64,000 bases of DNA from CAYOXM01 sp964407925 (GTDB lineage: Bacteria; Patescibacteriota; Patescibacteriia; SG8-24): contig CAYOXM010000001.1 in assembly GCA_964407925.1 (NCBI GenBank), positions 1-64,000 of the forward strand. The letters are read 5' to 3'. Of the stretch, positions 32,368 through 40,996 are shown in pieces. The position numbers were made by a program, and so were the translations under genes. The notes beneath the pieces are model-generated. The model was not told the DNA's origin. It did no database searches and saw only the letters and a program-made list of their open reading frames with translations. The first letter of the stretch is position 1, and each line of letters begins with the position of its first letter.

Positions 32368-34551
32368 ATGATGCGCCTACGAACACTCCGTCAGTATACC
32401 GTCTTTCCCCTTATCCTGACAGCCGTCGGGCTCGCCGCACTGACCCTCCCCGCGGCCGCCCCCGTACGCGCGGCTGCGGCACTCGTCTGGCTCCTCGGGT
32501 CGGGAACGTTGCTGGGCGGCGCGATGCTCCCCGCGGAACGCGCTCCTTGGCGCGCGTTTTTCGGTTCGCTCGCCTTCGCCTGTGCCACGATCGTCACCGC
32601 GAGCGTGGCCTACCTCCTCGGAAACCTCGGTCCGGCGATGACCGGCCTCGTCGTAGCGGCGATGCCATGGCTCGCCGCCGCGGCGGCGAAGTTCATGGAA
32701 CGGCTCCCGCCGTTCTCGATGGGCGCCGCGGAGGAACGCCCTCCCCGCGAGACCGGGCTGCGTCCGCTCCTGCGCGCGACGTTCGGCGCGCTCGCCTGTG
32801 TGGCCGCGCTCCTGCTCATCGCGTACGGATGGTCGATCCTCGCCGCCGCGGCGACGGGGGCGGCGATCCGTTCGCCGTGGGACGTCGTCCCGCGGATGTT
32901 TTTCATCGTCTTCTGCACGACGGCGACGCTCGCCTTCGCCGCCGCATTCGGCAAGCTCGCGCCGCGGCTCGCGCTGGCGCCCATCGCGGGACTGCTCGTG
33001 CTCGCGACCGGCGTCGCCGCGGCCGTTTACAAGGTAGGATTCGGCTTCGACCCGTTCATCCATCAGGCGACGGAAAAGATGATTTTCGCCGCCGGCTCCG
33101 TCGACCCGAAGCCGCTGTACTACATCGGCCAATACGGCGCGGTGACGGTGACCGCGCGGCTGCTCGGGGGTCACGTCGTCGCCATCGACCAGGCGCTCGT
33201 GCCGCTCGCGCTCGCGCTCGTCGTACCGTGCGCGTACTGGAGCATGCGCAAGGCGTTCGGCTGGTCCGCCGCCGCTGCCGCCGCGTCGACCGCGACGCTG
33301 CTCCTCCTGCCGCTTTCGTCCTTTGCCGCGACGACGCCGCAGGGATTCGCCGACGCGCTCTTCCTGATGACGGCGTTCCTCGCGCTCCCCGCGGTCGCGA
33401 ACGGCGGGTTCCCGAGGCGCGGCATCCTCCTCCTCGCGCTCGCCGTCGCCGCCATCCACCCCCTCGCCGGCGTACCGCTCCTGATGTTCGTGATGATGCT
33501 TTTCGCGCTCACGACCTACGAACGCGCGCGCGGCGCGAAGGGGGTCGGCCGCAGGCTCGTGCTCGTGCAGCTTGCCCTCCTCGGCGCGGTCGCGCTCCCC
33601 GCCGTCTTCGTCCTTAACTCCGTGCTGTCGGGCGCGAACGTCACCGTCGACACCGGAACCATCCGCTCGGCGTCGGCCGTGCTCGAAGAACTCCACGTCC
33701 CGCAGGTGGCCACGCGGCAATTTTCGGCCGCGTACGACTTCACGTACTCATGGAAGGCGATTCGGTCGTTCGCCATCCTCGCGGCCGCCGTGGCCGGCAT
33801 CTGGCTGTTCCAGCGTCGCGCCAAAGGCGGACTCGCCTACCTCGTCGGCGCGTTCATGCTCCTGTCGAACTTCATCCTGCTGAAGTCGGTCATCCGTTTC
33901 CCGTTCCTCATCGCGTACGAACGCTCGAACTACGCCGACCGCATCTTCGAACTGACGCTGTTCCTGATGCTGCCGGTCGCCGCGTACGCCTTCGGGAGCG
34001 CGCTCTCCCGCGTCCGCCGCGCGTATCCCGCGCTCAAGGTCGGCGTCATCCTGCTCGTCGCCGCGACCGCGACCGCGTCGCTCTACCTCGCCTACCCGCG
34101 ACGCGACCGGTACGAATCGAGCCGCGGCTGGTCGACGTCCGCGAGCGACGTCGATGCGGTACGGCTCGTGGACAAGGACGCCGGCGGTAGCACCTTCGTC
34201 GCGCTCGCGAACCAGTCCACGTCCGCGGCCGCGGTGAAGGAATTCGGCTTCAAGCGGTACTTCGCCTCGCGCGATCCGAAGCATCCCGGCCCGGTCTTCT
34301 ACTACCCGATCCCGACCGGCGACCGGCTCTACCAGCTTTACCTCGACATGAACGCCAGCCGCGGCTCGCGCGGCGACGCGCTCAAGGCGATGGACCTCGC
34401 CGGCGTCGACACGGCGTACTTCGCGGTGTCCTTCTACTGGTGGGACGCCCAGCGCATAGTCGTCTCGGCGAAACGGCAGGCCGACAAGTGGTGGTCGGTC
34501 GACGACAAGGTCTGGGTGTTCAAGTACGTCCGGCACAGGGACGAGCGTTGA
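32368..34551 (+). CDS. Large polytopic membrane protein, GT-C/oligosaccharyltransferase-like
   Basis: This 727-residue protein has about 14 hydrophobic segments in the first 570 residues and a soluble C-terminal domain of about 150 residues. The loop KVGFGFDPFIHQATEKMIFAAG contains a conserved-looking Asp-Pro-Phe-His site between membrane helices. Another loop, YERSNYADRIFELTLFLMLP, resembles Parcubacterial membrane glycosyltransferases of unknown specificity. The soluble domain (KEFGFKRYFASRDPKHPGP) has no motif I recognise. The family assignment is by topology and context only. It is transcribed away from the glycan operon. Confidence 0.72.
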   Translation: MMRLRTLRQYTVFPLILTAVGLAALTLPAAAPVRAAAALVWLLGSGTLLGGAMLPAERAPWRAFFGSLAFACATIVTASVAYLLGNLGPAMTGLVVAAMPWLAAAAAKFMERLPPFSMGAAEERPPRETGLRPLLRATFGALACVAALLLIAYGWSILAAAATGAAIRSPWDVVPRMFFIVFCTTATLAFAAAFGKLAPRLALAPIAGLLVLATGVAAAVYKVGFGFDPFIHQATEKMIFAAGSVDPKPLYYIGQYGAVTVTARLLGGHVVAIDQALVPLALALVVPCAYWSMRKAFGWSAAAAAASTATLLLLPLSSFAATTPQGFADALFLMTAFLALPAVANGGFPRRGILLLALAVAAIHPLAGVPLLMFVMMLFALTTYERARGAKGVGRRLVLVQLALLGAVALPAVFVLNSVLSGANVTVDTGTIRSASAVLEELHVPQVATRQFSAAYDFTYSWKAIRSFAILAAAVAGIWLFQRRAKGGLAYLVGAFMLLSNFILLKSVIRFPFLIAYERSNYADRIFELTLFLMLPVAAYAFGSALSRVRRAYPALKVGVILLVAATATASLYLAYPRRDRYESSRGWSTSASDVDAVRLVDKDAGGSTFVALANQSTSAAAVKEFGFKRYFASRDPKHPGPVFYYPIPTGDRLYQLYLDMNASRGSRGDALKAMDLAGVDTAYFAVSFYWWDAQRIVVSAKRQADKWWSVDDKVWVFKYVRHRDER

Positions 34552-34576
34552 CTTTCGCGCCTCCCGCGGCTACCAT
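34548..34576 (+). promoter_or_regulatory. Sigma-70 type promoter of the 34613 gene
   Basis: TTGACT (34548-34553), 17 bp, TACCAT (34571-34576). The -35 overlaps the stop of the upstream gene. Confidence 0.6.
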
Positions 34577-34612
34577 CGCCGCAACGTACCTTTTCGGAGA
34601 AGGAGGAGACGC

Positions 34613-35227
34613 ATGACGACGAAGGACACCGTACGCGCGTTTTTGGCATCGTGGCGGCCGCGCACGGGGCGCGACGCCATCCTCGATTCGCCCACGGCGG
34701 AGCTCGTGACGGACGCGCTCGTCGGCCGCGGTCCGGGAACGCCGCATACCCTCTTCGAGGACTGCGGCAGGGCCGTCCGCTCGTCGCTCGGCATCGACCG
34801 TGCCAAGGCCGTCATCGACGCGCCGGGCGAACGATTCGCGTCGATCCGCTACTCGGTCGACTATGCCGCCGGCTTGGCCTTCCGCCTCCGCGAACGGCAT
34901 TGGTCCCGGCTCGACGCGCTGCTCGACCGCGCGTACGGCGACCGCCGCGCCGCGTTCCAGGACAAGGCCTGGGATATGATCGGCTGGAACGTCCGGCCGC
35001 AACTGTCCGCCTGGACCGACCCGTTCGACCCGCCGTCGCATGCGTCCGTCGGCGACGGCCTCTGCACCGCGACCTTCTACTTCCTCGGCTTCGCGGCCGC
35101 AGGCGACGGGATGGGCGCCGAGCAGCTGGCCAACCTCGTCCGGCTTCTGCCGTATGCGGTTCCCGTCGGTGAACGACCTGCCGGCAGCGGCGAGTGGCTG
35201 ATTTCCCTCCGACCAGCCATCCGCTGA
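34613..35227 (+). CDS. Hypothetical soluble protein with a strong ribosome-binding site
   Basis: I do not recognise this 204-residue protein. It has no signal or membrane segment. It is mostly helical by composition, with conserved-looking phrases HTLFEDCGRAVRSSLGIDRAK, DKAWDMIGWNVRPQLSAW and DGLCTATFYFLGFAAAGDG. Two Trp and a Cys cluster around residues 120-150. The start is fixed by AAGGAGG at 34600-34606, seven bases from the ATG. It has its own promoter and terminator, so it is a monocistronic unit between the membrane protein and the glycosyltransferase operon. Confidence 0.72.
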   Translation: MTTKDTVRAFLASWRPRTGRDAILDSPTAELVTDALVGRGPGTPHTLFEDCGRAVRSSLGIDRAKAVIDAPGERFASIRYSVDYAAGLAFRLRERHWSRLDALLDRAYGDRRAAFQDKAWDMIGWNVRPQLSAWTDPFDPPSHASVGDGLCTATFYFLGFAAAGDGMGAEQLANLVRLLPYAVPVGERPAGSGEWLISLRPAIR

Positions 35228-35232
35228 AGCGA

Positions 35233-35257
35233 AAAAGCCCCCTTCCGGGGGCTTTTC
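35233..35257. terminator. Bidirectional intrinsic terminator
   Basis: The stem GCCCCC/GGGGGC (35237-35252) is flanked by A and T runs. It ends both the 34613 gene and the convergent glycosyltransferase operon. Confidence 0.9.
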
Positions 35258-35260
35258 TTT

Positions 35261-36526
35261 TTACTTCGCTCCGTATGCGTCGAGGAGCGCCGAGATATGC
35301 GCGGGGAGCATGTTCGCCTCGGCGAACGCCGCGGCACGCCTCCCGAACGCGACGCGGTCCTCCGCGGGAAGCGCGGCGGCGCGGCGGAGCGCGTCGAGGA
35401 GCGCGGCAGCATCGCCCGGCGGAAAGAGGAATCCCGTCCGTCCGTCGGCGACGATCTCGGGAATGCCGCCCGACGACGAAGCGACGGCCGGTACGCCCGC
35501 AGCCGACGCTTCCATGAGGACCGCGGGCGCGTTCTCGACGACGAGCGAGGGCACGATGACGAATGACGCGCGAGCGAGCGCCGCGTCCATCCCCTGCCGG
35601 TCGAGTTTGCCGAGCAGGCGGACGTCCGTGAAGGCCTTCGCGCGATCGCGGACCGCGGCGTCGAGCGCGCCCGCGCCGGCGATCTCGAGCGTGGCGGAAA
35701 AATCCTTTTTCGCCCACGCGTCGAGCAGCGTCAGCACGCCCTTGTGCGGCTCGAGCTGGCCGGCGAACAGGAACACGGTCGCGGACGGCACCGGCCGCGG
35801 CGTCGCGGGCGGCGCGGGATTCGGCAGGACGATCCGCCGCGACCCCGCGAAGAAGCCGCGCTTCTCGTGCATGTCGGCGAGCGCGCGGGACGGAAACAGC
35901 ACGGTCGCTGGCGAACCCATGAGGCGACGCATGAGCGGAACGTACGCCGCCATGGCGAGTCGCGAAACGAGCGGCGGCTTTCCCGCTGCGGGGAGGAGTC
36001 CGGACGGATGGAGCAGCTGGACGTCATGAACGGTGTGCACGTGACGCAGGCCGAGCCGGCGCAGGAGCTCGGGAATCCGGAAGCCGAGCCCCATCAGGTT
36101 GTGCGTATGCACGACGTCGGGTTTCTCGAGGCGCAGGACCTGGGCGAACGTCGCCGCGCTCTTGGCGTTCGTCATGTCGACGAGATGCCAGAAAAACCGC
36201 GTCACGAGGCCGTGCTTCGCGCCGTCGGAATAGAAATACAGGTTCGGCGCATGGTAACGGATGACGCGCGGCTCGCCGGGTTTCGCGGCGCGTCGCGCGG
36301 CCGCGGCGTACGCGGCGGCGACGTCGTCCGGACCGCCGGAGGTCGGGCAGAGCCACGGTTCGCCGGGGAGGCAGACGCCGGGCGGAACGTCGCGTTTCGG
36401 TCCGCCGGTCACGATGACGACGTCATGTCCCGCTTGCGCGAGGGCGCGAGCCTCCTGCTCGGCGACGCGTTCGGCGCCGCCGCGAGCGAACTCGCCATAC
36501 ACGTTCGAAACGAGGCAGATCTTCAT
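35261..36526 (-). CDS. Glycosyltransferase family 4
   Basis: The 421-residue GT-B enzyme starts MKICLVSNVYGEFARGGAERVAEQEARAL, the N-terminal glycine-rich acceptor loop of GT4. It carries the C-terminal nucleotide-sugar site FLFAGQLEPHKGVLTLLDAW and the Ex7E motif ENAPAVLMEASAAGVPAVAS. The frame is open far upstream, but the ATG at 36526 overlaps the stop of the preceding GT4 gene (ATGA), and the upstream translation is a shadow of that gene. Sugar and acceptor are unknown. It is the last gene of the operon. Confidence 0.93.
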   Translation of the reverse strand: MKICLVSNVYGEFARGGAERVAEQEARALAQAGHDVVIVTGGPKRDVPPGVCLPGEPWLCPTSGGPDDVAAAYAAAARRAAKPGEPRVIRYHAPNLYFYSDGAKHGLVTRFFWHLVDMTNAKSAATFAQVLRLEKPDVVHTHNLMGLGFRIPELLRRLGLRHVHTVHDVQLLHPSGLLPAAGKPPLVSRLAMAAYVPLMRRLMGSPATVLFPSRALADMHEKRGFFAGSRRIVLPNPAPPATPRPVPSATVFLFAGQLEPHKGVLTLLDAWAKKDFSATLEIAGAGALDAAVRDRAKAFTDVRLLGKLDRQGMDAALARASFVIVPSLVVENAPAVLMEASAAGVPAVASSSGGIPEIVADGRTGFLFPPGDAAALLDALRRAAALPAEDRVAFGRRAAAFAEANMLPAHISALLDAYGAK

Positions 36527-37671
36527 AGCAGACCGAGTTCGGAAAGAATGCCCTTCAGGCGTTCGGCGCGGCGCTCCTCGGAGTACTCCGTGACCGCCAT
36601 GCGGCGTCCTGCCGCGCCCATCGCGCGGCGCGCGTTCTCGTCGCCCAGCAGTCCGGCGAGGCGGAAAGCGAGCGCGGACGCGCTCCCCGGCGGCACAAGC
36701 AGTCCGGTCTCGCGGTCGCGGACGACGGTGCGCACGCCCGGAAGGTCTGACGCGACGACGGGCACGCCGCACGAGAGTGCCTCGAGCGCGGCGATACCGA
36801 ACGCCTCGGAACGGTCGACGGACGGGAAGGCGAAGACGTCGCCGAGACGGTAATGGTCGGCGAGTTCGTCCTCGGTCACGGCGCCCGCGAAGACGACGCG
36901 GCCCGCGATGCCGAGCGCGCGCGCCTGCGCCTCGAACGAGGGGCGGAGGCCGCCTTCGCCGACGATGACCGCGACGACGCCGTCGAGCGGACGCGTCGCG
37001 AGCGCGGCGAGCAGGCGGGGCACGCCTTTGAAATGATGGGCGCGGTCCAAGCCGCCGACGAAGACGGCGACGCGGCTGGCGGGCGCGATGCGGTATCGCG
37101 CGAGCAGCGCCGCGGACTTCGGCCCCGGCGAAAAGCGGCGCACGTCGACGGACGGTGGCAGTTCGCGGAACCGTTCGGGTTCCTCGGCGAAGAGCGGGCC
37201 GACGAGGGACGAGCGCGCGTAATCGAAACTGGTCACGAGCACGCGGTCGGCGAGCCGGACGATCGACGGCGTCACGAGCCGCGAATGCGCGGCGATGAAC
37301 GGCCGAAGAAATCCCGATCCGGCGACATCCATGTGGTACGTGAGTACGAGCTTGCCGCCCGTTCCGCCGAGACGACGCCGCGCGGCGAGCGGTTCCGCAC
37401 CGCCGAAGAACGGGTAGTGCAGCACGGTGAGATCGTGCCTTCCGGGAACCGCCGCCGCGCCCGGCGCGAACGCGCCGTTCCCCCACCGGAGCGGGGCGGC
37501 GAGCCGGCGGACGAGGACGTCGCCGCGCCGACCGGGCGTCGCACCGGGCGAATAGACGGTGACGTCGAAGCCGAGCGCGGCGAGCTGCTCCGCGTCCGTT
37601 TCGGCGACCTTGCCCATGCCGCCGCGGTACGGCGGATACGTCGACGTGATGATGGCGGCGGACTTCGGCAT
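36523..37671 (-). CDS. Glycosyltransferase family 4
   Basis: The 382-residue GT-B enzyme starts MPKSAAIITSTYPPYRGGMGKVAETDAEQL. The donor-site region VAVFVGGLDRAHHFKGVPRL and the Ex7E motif EAFGIAALEALSCGVPVVASD are canonical. The His-His-Phe-Lys-Gly phrase is typical of a subgroup annotated as phosphatidyl-myo-inositol or rhamnose transferases, but specificity cannot be set. The start was chosen because the longer frame to 38262 is antisense-like shadow of the GT2 gene upstream. It lies five bases after the GT2 stop. Confidence 0.92.
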   Translation of the reverse strand: MPKSAAIITSTYPPYRGGMGKVAETDAEQLAALGFDVTVYSPGATPGRRGDVLVRRLAAPLRWGNGAFAPGAAAVPGRHDLTVLHYPFFGGAEPLAARRRLGGTGGKLVLTYHMDVAGSGFLRPFIAAHSRLVTPSIVRLADRVLVTSFDYARSSLVGPLFAEEPERFRELPPSVDVRRFSPGPKSAALLARYRIAPASRVAVFVGGLDRAHHFKGVPRLLAALATRPLDGVVAVIVGEGGLRPSFEAQARALGIAGRVVFAGAVTEDELADHYRLGDVFAFPSVDRSEAFGIAALEALSCGVPVVASDLPGVRTVVRDRETGLLVPPGSASALAFRLAGLLGDENARRAMGAAGRRMAVTEYSEERRAERLKGILSELGLL

Positions 37672-37676
37672 TTCCG

Positions 37677-38735
37677 TCAGATGACGAGGAATCGGAGCAC
37701 GGCCCAGGTGACGGCCATGAGCGGATTCGCGACGTACGTCACGAACGGGCTCGCAACCTCCTGATAGCCGATGGTCGACGTGAACAGGCGGACGATTTCG
37801 CGGTCGCCGACCTTGCGGAGCTTTTTCGTCGCGGCGCGGTCGCGCGCGATGCGCCTCCAGACGCGCGCCGAAAAGAAGTAGGCGTAGACCTTGAGCTTCT
37901 CGCGCCACCAGCCGCGGACGACCGAGATCAGGAACAGCGCCGCCTCGGAAACGACTAGGAACGGGGCAAGGAGGAGAAGCGTCCAAAGGCGCAAATTCTT
38001 GAACAGGACGACGTAGCGGTTCCTTTCCATCCAAAAGTACTTCTTGATGCTGCGCGAGAACTCGTACTTGTGGTAGATGACCGACGCGGGGGCGAGGACG
38101 TTGCGCCAGCCCGCGAGCCGGAGACGCCAGCCGAGGTCGAGATCCTCGTGGTACATGAACAGCTCCTCGTCGAGGAGCCCGACCTCGCGGAGCGCGGCGG
38201 CGCGATACAGCACGCCGGCGCCGGACGCGTAGGCGATCTCCGGATTCGCCGGACGCGTCCACGAGGCGACGGTTCGGCGGTAGTCGTTGCAGTAGCCGAA
38301 GCCCAGGAAATGGATGGCATTGCCGGTGCTGTTGATGCGCTCCTTGTCGGGCGAGAGCAGGATGAGCGACTGCACCGAACCGACGCGCGCGTCGGCCTCG
38401 GCGGCCTCGACCGCCTCGACGAGGAAGCCCGGCGTGACTTCGGTGTCGTGATTCAAAAGGTAGACGTAGTCCGCGCCCGCCTCGAGCGCGTGGCGGATGA
38501 TCACGTTATTGCCGCCGGCGAAACCCTTGTTCTCCCGGCTCTGCACGACGGTAACGAACGGCCACGCGGCGACCTTCTCGGCCGTCCCGTCATGCGAGTC
38601 GTTGTCGATGACGACGATTTCGGCCTCGAGGCCGTCCTTCGCCATGGAAGAAAGACTGCCGAAGCAGTCCTCCAGGAACCGGGTCGAATTGTAGGTCACG
38701 ATGACGACCGCGACCTTCACGGTCCGCTGGCTCAT
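37677..38735 (-). CDS. Glycosyltransferase family 2 (rhamnosyltransferase-like)
   Basis: The 352-residue enzyme has the GT-A opening VAVVIVTYNSTRFLEDCF. The donor-binding DNDSHDGT, a DxD-type LNHDTEVTPGF and the acceptor/base region FMYHEDLDLGWRLRLAGW follow. Two C-terminal hydrophobic stretches (LWTLLLLAPFLVVSEAALFLI) anchor it in the membrane. This layout is that of WbbL/RfbN-like rhamnosyltransferases, which fits the dTDP-rhamnose genes at 22-28 kb, but the sugar is an inference. The start overlaps the DUF2304 stop (ATGA). Confidence 0.92.
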   Translation of the reverse strand: MSQRTVKVAVVIVTYNSTRFLEDCFGSLSSMAKDGLEAEIVVIDNDSHDGTAEKVAAWPFVTVVQSRENKGFAGGNNVIIRHALEAGADYVYLLNHDTEVTPGFLVEAVEAAEADARVGSVQSLILLSPDKERINSTGNAIHFLGFGYCNDYRRTVASWTRPANPEIAYASGAGVLYRAAALREVGLLDEELFMYHEDLDLGWRLRLAGWRNVLAPASVIYHKYEFSRSIKKYFWMERNRYVVLFKNLRLWTLLLLAPFLVVSEAALFLISVVRGWWREKLKVYAYFFSARVWRRIARDRAATKKLRKVGDREIVRLFTSTIGYQEVASPFVTYVANPLMAVTWAVLRFLVI

Positions 38736-39079
38736 TGCCGTTCGCGCGGCTCGGCGTTCCGTTCGGCCATGAGGCTCACCATGCGCGTGAGCGAGGTGAT
38801 GTCCCGGTCGAGGCGGTCGAGACGCAGGAAAATCCTGAAGACGAGGTAAAACAGGGCGATGACGGCGACGTACATGACGGCATCGGCGCCGCGGCCGACG
38901 CCGAGGAATCCCGCGAACGCGGTCGCGAACTCGGGACGGAGAACGACGACGCCCGACGCGAGCCAAAACAGGCTCCAGAGGAGCGTCGCCGTGCGGCCGA
39001 GCGCCCCCTGCTTTCCGCGACGCCACGTATGGACGAGCACGGCGAGAAGGATGGCGATGAGGACGTACTGGATCACCAT
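38732..39079 (-). CDS. DUF2304 small membrane protein
   Basis: The 115-residue protein has two to three hydrophobic segments (VIQYVLIAILLAVLVHTW; TLLWSLFWLASGVVVLRPEF; MYVAVIALFYLVFRIFL). A charged C-terminal helix follows (LDRLDRDITSLTRMVSLMAE). This is the DUF2304 pattern, which characteristically sits next to a dolichyl-phosphate-mannose-synthase-like GT2, as here. It probably acts as a membrane partner of the GT2 encoded five bases upstream. The C-terminus overlaps the next GT2 start. Confidence 0.88.
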   Translation of the reverse strand: MVIQYVLIAILLAVLVHTWRRGKQGALGRTATLLWSLFWLASGVVVLRPEFATAFAGFLGVGRGADAVMYVAVIALFYLVFRIFLRLDRLDRDITSLTRMVSLMAERNAEPRERQ

Positions 39080-39084
39080 ATGCG

Positions 39085-39765
39085 TTATCGCTGCAACGAA
39101 CCGAGGAGCAGCTGCCAGACGATCTTCGCCGCGTCGGCCGCCTTCTGCCCCTTGGCGAGGGTATCCTTCGTGTAGACGACCTTCACCGGCACCTCGACGG
39201 AACGGAACGGCGAACGCGCGACGAGGCGGAGGATTTCGGAGCAGTGCGCCATCCGGTCCTGGCGGAAGTCGATGCCCGCGGCGGCCTGCGCGGTCATCGC
39301 GCGCATCCCGCTCTGCGGGTCGGTGAAGCGGTGCGGAATCCCGAGCGCGAGGCCGCTGAACTGCCGCGCGGCGGCGAGCAGGAGGCGCCGGGACGCGGGC
39401 ATGCCTTGAGACGCGACGCCGAGGAAACGCGACCCGAGCACGACGTCGGCGCGGCCCTCGACGATGGGCGCGAGGAGCGAAGGCACGGCATCGGGATCGT
39501 GCTGGCCGTCGGCATCGAAATGGATGACGACGTCGGCCCCGTCGCCGATCGCCGCGACGGTACCGGTCTTGAGCGCGGCGCCCTGACCGCGGTTGAGCAC
39601 GTGCCGGATGACGCGCGCGCCCGCCGCCACCGCCTCCTCGGCGGAACCGTCCGACGAGCCGTCATCGACGACGACGACGCCGGCGACGCGCGGCAAAAGC
39701 GCGCGGATGACCGCGCCGATGCGACCGGCTTCGTTGTACGACGGGACGACGGCGATGACTTTCAT
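39085..39765 (-). CDS. Glycosyltransferase family 2, dolichyl/undecaprenyl-phosphate sugar synthase-like
   Basis: The 226-residue soluble GT-A enzyme starts MKVIAVVPSYNEAGRIGAVIRAL. It has VVVDDGSSDGSAEE, the metal-binding DADGQHDPDAVP and GSRFLG. This is the DPM1/GtrB-like subgroup that loads a sugar onto polyprenyl phosphate. It lacks C-terminal membrane helices, consistent with DUF2304 and GtrA proteins being encoded separately nearby. The start codon is separated from the upstream epimerase-like gene by a 100-base stretch containing a long hairpin (39792-39855). Confidence 0.92.
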   Translation of the reverse strand: MKVIAVVPSYNEAGRIGAVIRALLPRVAGVVVVDDGSSDGSAEEAVAAGARVIRHVLNRGQGAALKTGTVAAIGDGADVVIHFDADGQHDPDAVPSLLAPIVEGRADVVLGSRFLGVASQGMPASRRLLLAAARQFSGLALGIPHRFTDPQSGMRAMTAQAAAGIDFRQDRMAHCSEILRLVARSPFRSVEVPVKVVYTKDTLAKGQKAADAAKIVWQLLLGSLQR

Positions 39766-39791
39766 AGGGTTTTCGTGCGGAAATGCGCGAC

Positions 39792-39855
39792 GGGGAGCGG
39801 GTCGCGCCGCCTCGGGCCTGCGAAAACGGCCCGAATCGGCACGACACCGCTCCCC
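39792..39855. repeat. Long hairpin with 27/28-base arms between UXS-like and GT2 genes
   Basis: The arms 39792-39818 and 39828-39855 pair as GGGGAGCGG...TCG.GCCG..TCGGGCC with one bulge and about three mismatches around a 9-base loop. It lacks a T-run on either strand, so it is not a classical terminator. Confidence 0.65.
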
Positions 39856-39864
39856 GCGCTGGCG

Positions 39865-40896
39865 CTACGCCCCCTTACCAAAGTCCGAACCGATAAGGCC
39901 TTTGTGGGCGATGGTGTACTCGATCGATTTCTTGAGTCCCTGCTCGAGCGGCACGAGCGGAATCCAGCCGAGCTGCTCCTTCGCGCGGGTGAGGTCGGGA
40001 AGGCCGAGCTGGGTCATGAACATGAGCGCCGGCTCGAAGACGATTTTCGACGAGGAGTTGGTAAGCTCGATGATGCGCTTCGCGACATCGACGAGCTTGA
40101 TGTCGTAGTCGCTGCCGATGTTCACCGGACCGGGATCCTTCGGCATGCGCATCAGCTTCACGATGCCGTCCACGACGTCGGACACGTAGATCAGCGACGA
40201 ACGGAAATTCTCGTCGCCGTAGATCACGAGGTCCTTGCCGTCGAGCGCGTTGGTGATGAAATCCGGAATCATCTGCCCGTCGTACAGGAGCATCCTCGGG
40301 CCGTAGGTGCGGAAAATGCGCGCGATGCGCACGTCGATGCCGTGCACCTGCTTGTACGTCCACGCCATGGTCTCGGCCCAGCGCTTGCCTTCGTCGTAGC
40401 ACGAGCGCGGCGTCAGGTGGTTCACGAGGCCGTACTCCTCCTCCTTGAAGAGGTGGCCGTCCTCGGGACGCGGACCGTAGATGACCGACGTCGACGCCTG
40501 GAAGAACCGCGCGCCGTACTTCACCGCGACTTCGAGCACGTTGCGCATGCCGACGGAGTTCGCGAGGGTCGTGTCGCGGCGGTACTTGTCGAACTGCTTG
40601 GCCGACGTCGGGCAGGCGAGATGATAGATTTCCTGGATGCCCTGGAACTTCAGCTTGAAACGCTCGAGCTCGGGGTACTGCTCAAGATCGAACGGCTCGT
40701 TGATGTCGGCGCGGAGGTATTCGAAATTCGGGTCCTTGAGGAGATGGTCGATGTTGTTTTCCGCCGAGGTCAGGAAGTTGTCGATGCAGATGACCTTGCT
40801 GTCCTTGAGCAGCCGTTCGCAGAGGAACGAACCGATGAAGCCGGCGCCGCCGGTCACAAGGACGTTCTTCCTCTCAAATATCGGTTTTTCGGGCAT
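39865..40896 (-). CDS. UDP-glucuronate decarboxylase-like NAD-dependent epimerase/dehydratase, copy 1
   Basis: Extended SDR enzyme of 343 residues starting MPEKPIFERKNVLVTGGAGFIGSF (GGxGFIG). IYHLACPTSAKQFDKY matches the UXS HLACPASP-type motif. The catalytic tetrad region is PRSCYDEGKRWAETMAW with YxxxK in the UXS-specific YDEGK form, and RIARIFRTYGPRM follows. UXS converts UDP-glucuronate to UDP-xylose. The longer frame to 41196 is rejected because the start at 40896 gives the normal N-terminus. It has a paralogue immediately upstream, and the pair probably arose by tandem duplication. Confidence 0.88.
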   Translation of the reverse strand: MPEKPIFERKNVLVTGGAGFIGSFLCERLLKDSKVICIDNFLTSAENNIDHLLKDPNFEYLRADINEPFDLEQYPELERFKLKFQGIQEIYHLACPTSAKQFDKYRRDTTLANSVGMRNVLEVAVKYGARFFQASTSVIYGPRPEDGHLFKEEEYGLVNHLTPRSCYDEGKRWAETMAWTYKQVHGIDVRIARIFRTYGPRMLLYDGQMIPDFITNALDGKDLVIYGDENFRSSLIYVSDVVDGIVKLMRMPKDPGPVNIGSDYDIKLVDVAKRIIELTNSSSKIVFEPALMFMTQLGLPDLTRAKEQLGWIPLVPLEQGLKKSIEYTIAHKGLIGSDFGKGA

Positions 40897-40996
40897 AGCG
40901 AGCCTGTCAGGTGGGGTGATTTCCGCCGTAAAGCATACCGTCCCGCCCCTGAAAACGCAAAAGACGCGCCCTTTTCGGACGCGCCTTGGAGGGTTT

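Noticed and set aside
35261..37486. A 741-residue fused glycosyltransferase
   Set aside because: Residues before 36526 are an alternative frame of the upstream GT4 gene. The ATGA overlap marks the real start.
40960..40990. Terminator between the two UXS-like genes
   Set aside because: GACGCGCC occurs twice as a direct repeat, not as an inverted repeat, so no stable stem forms.
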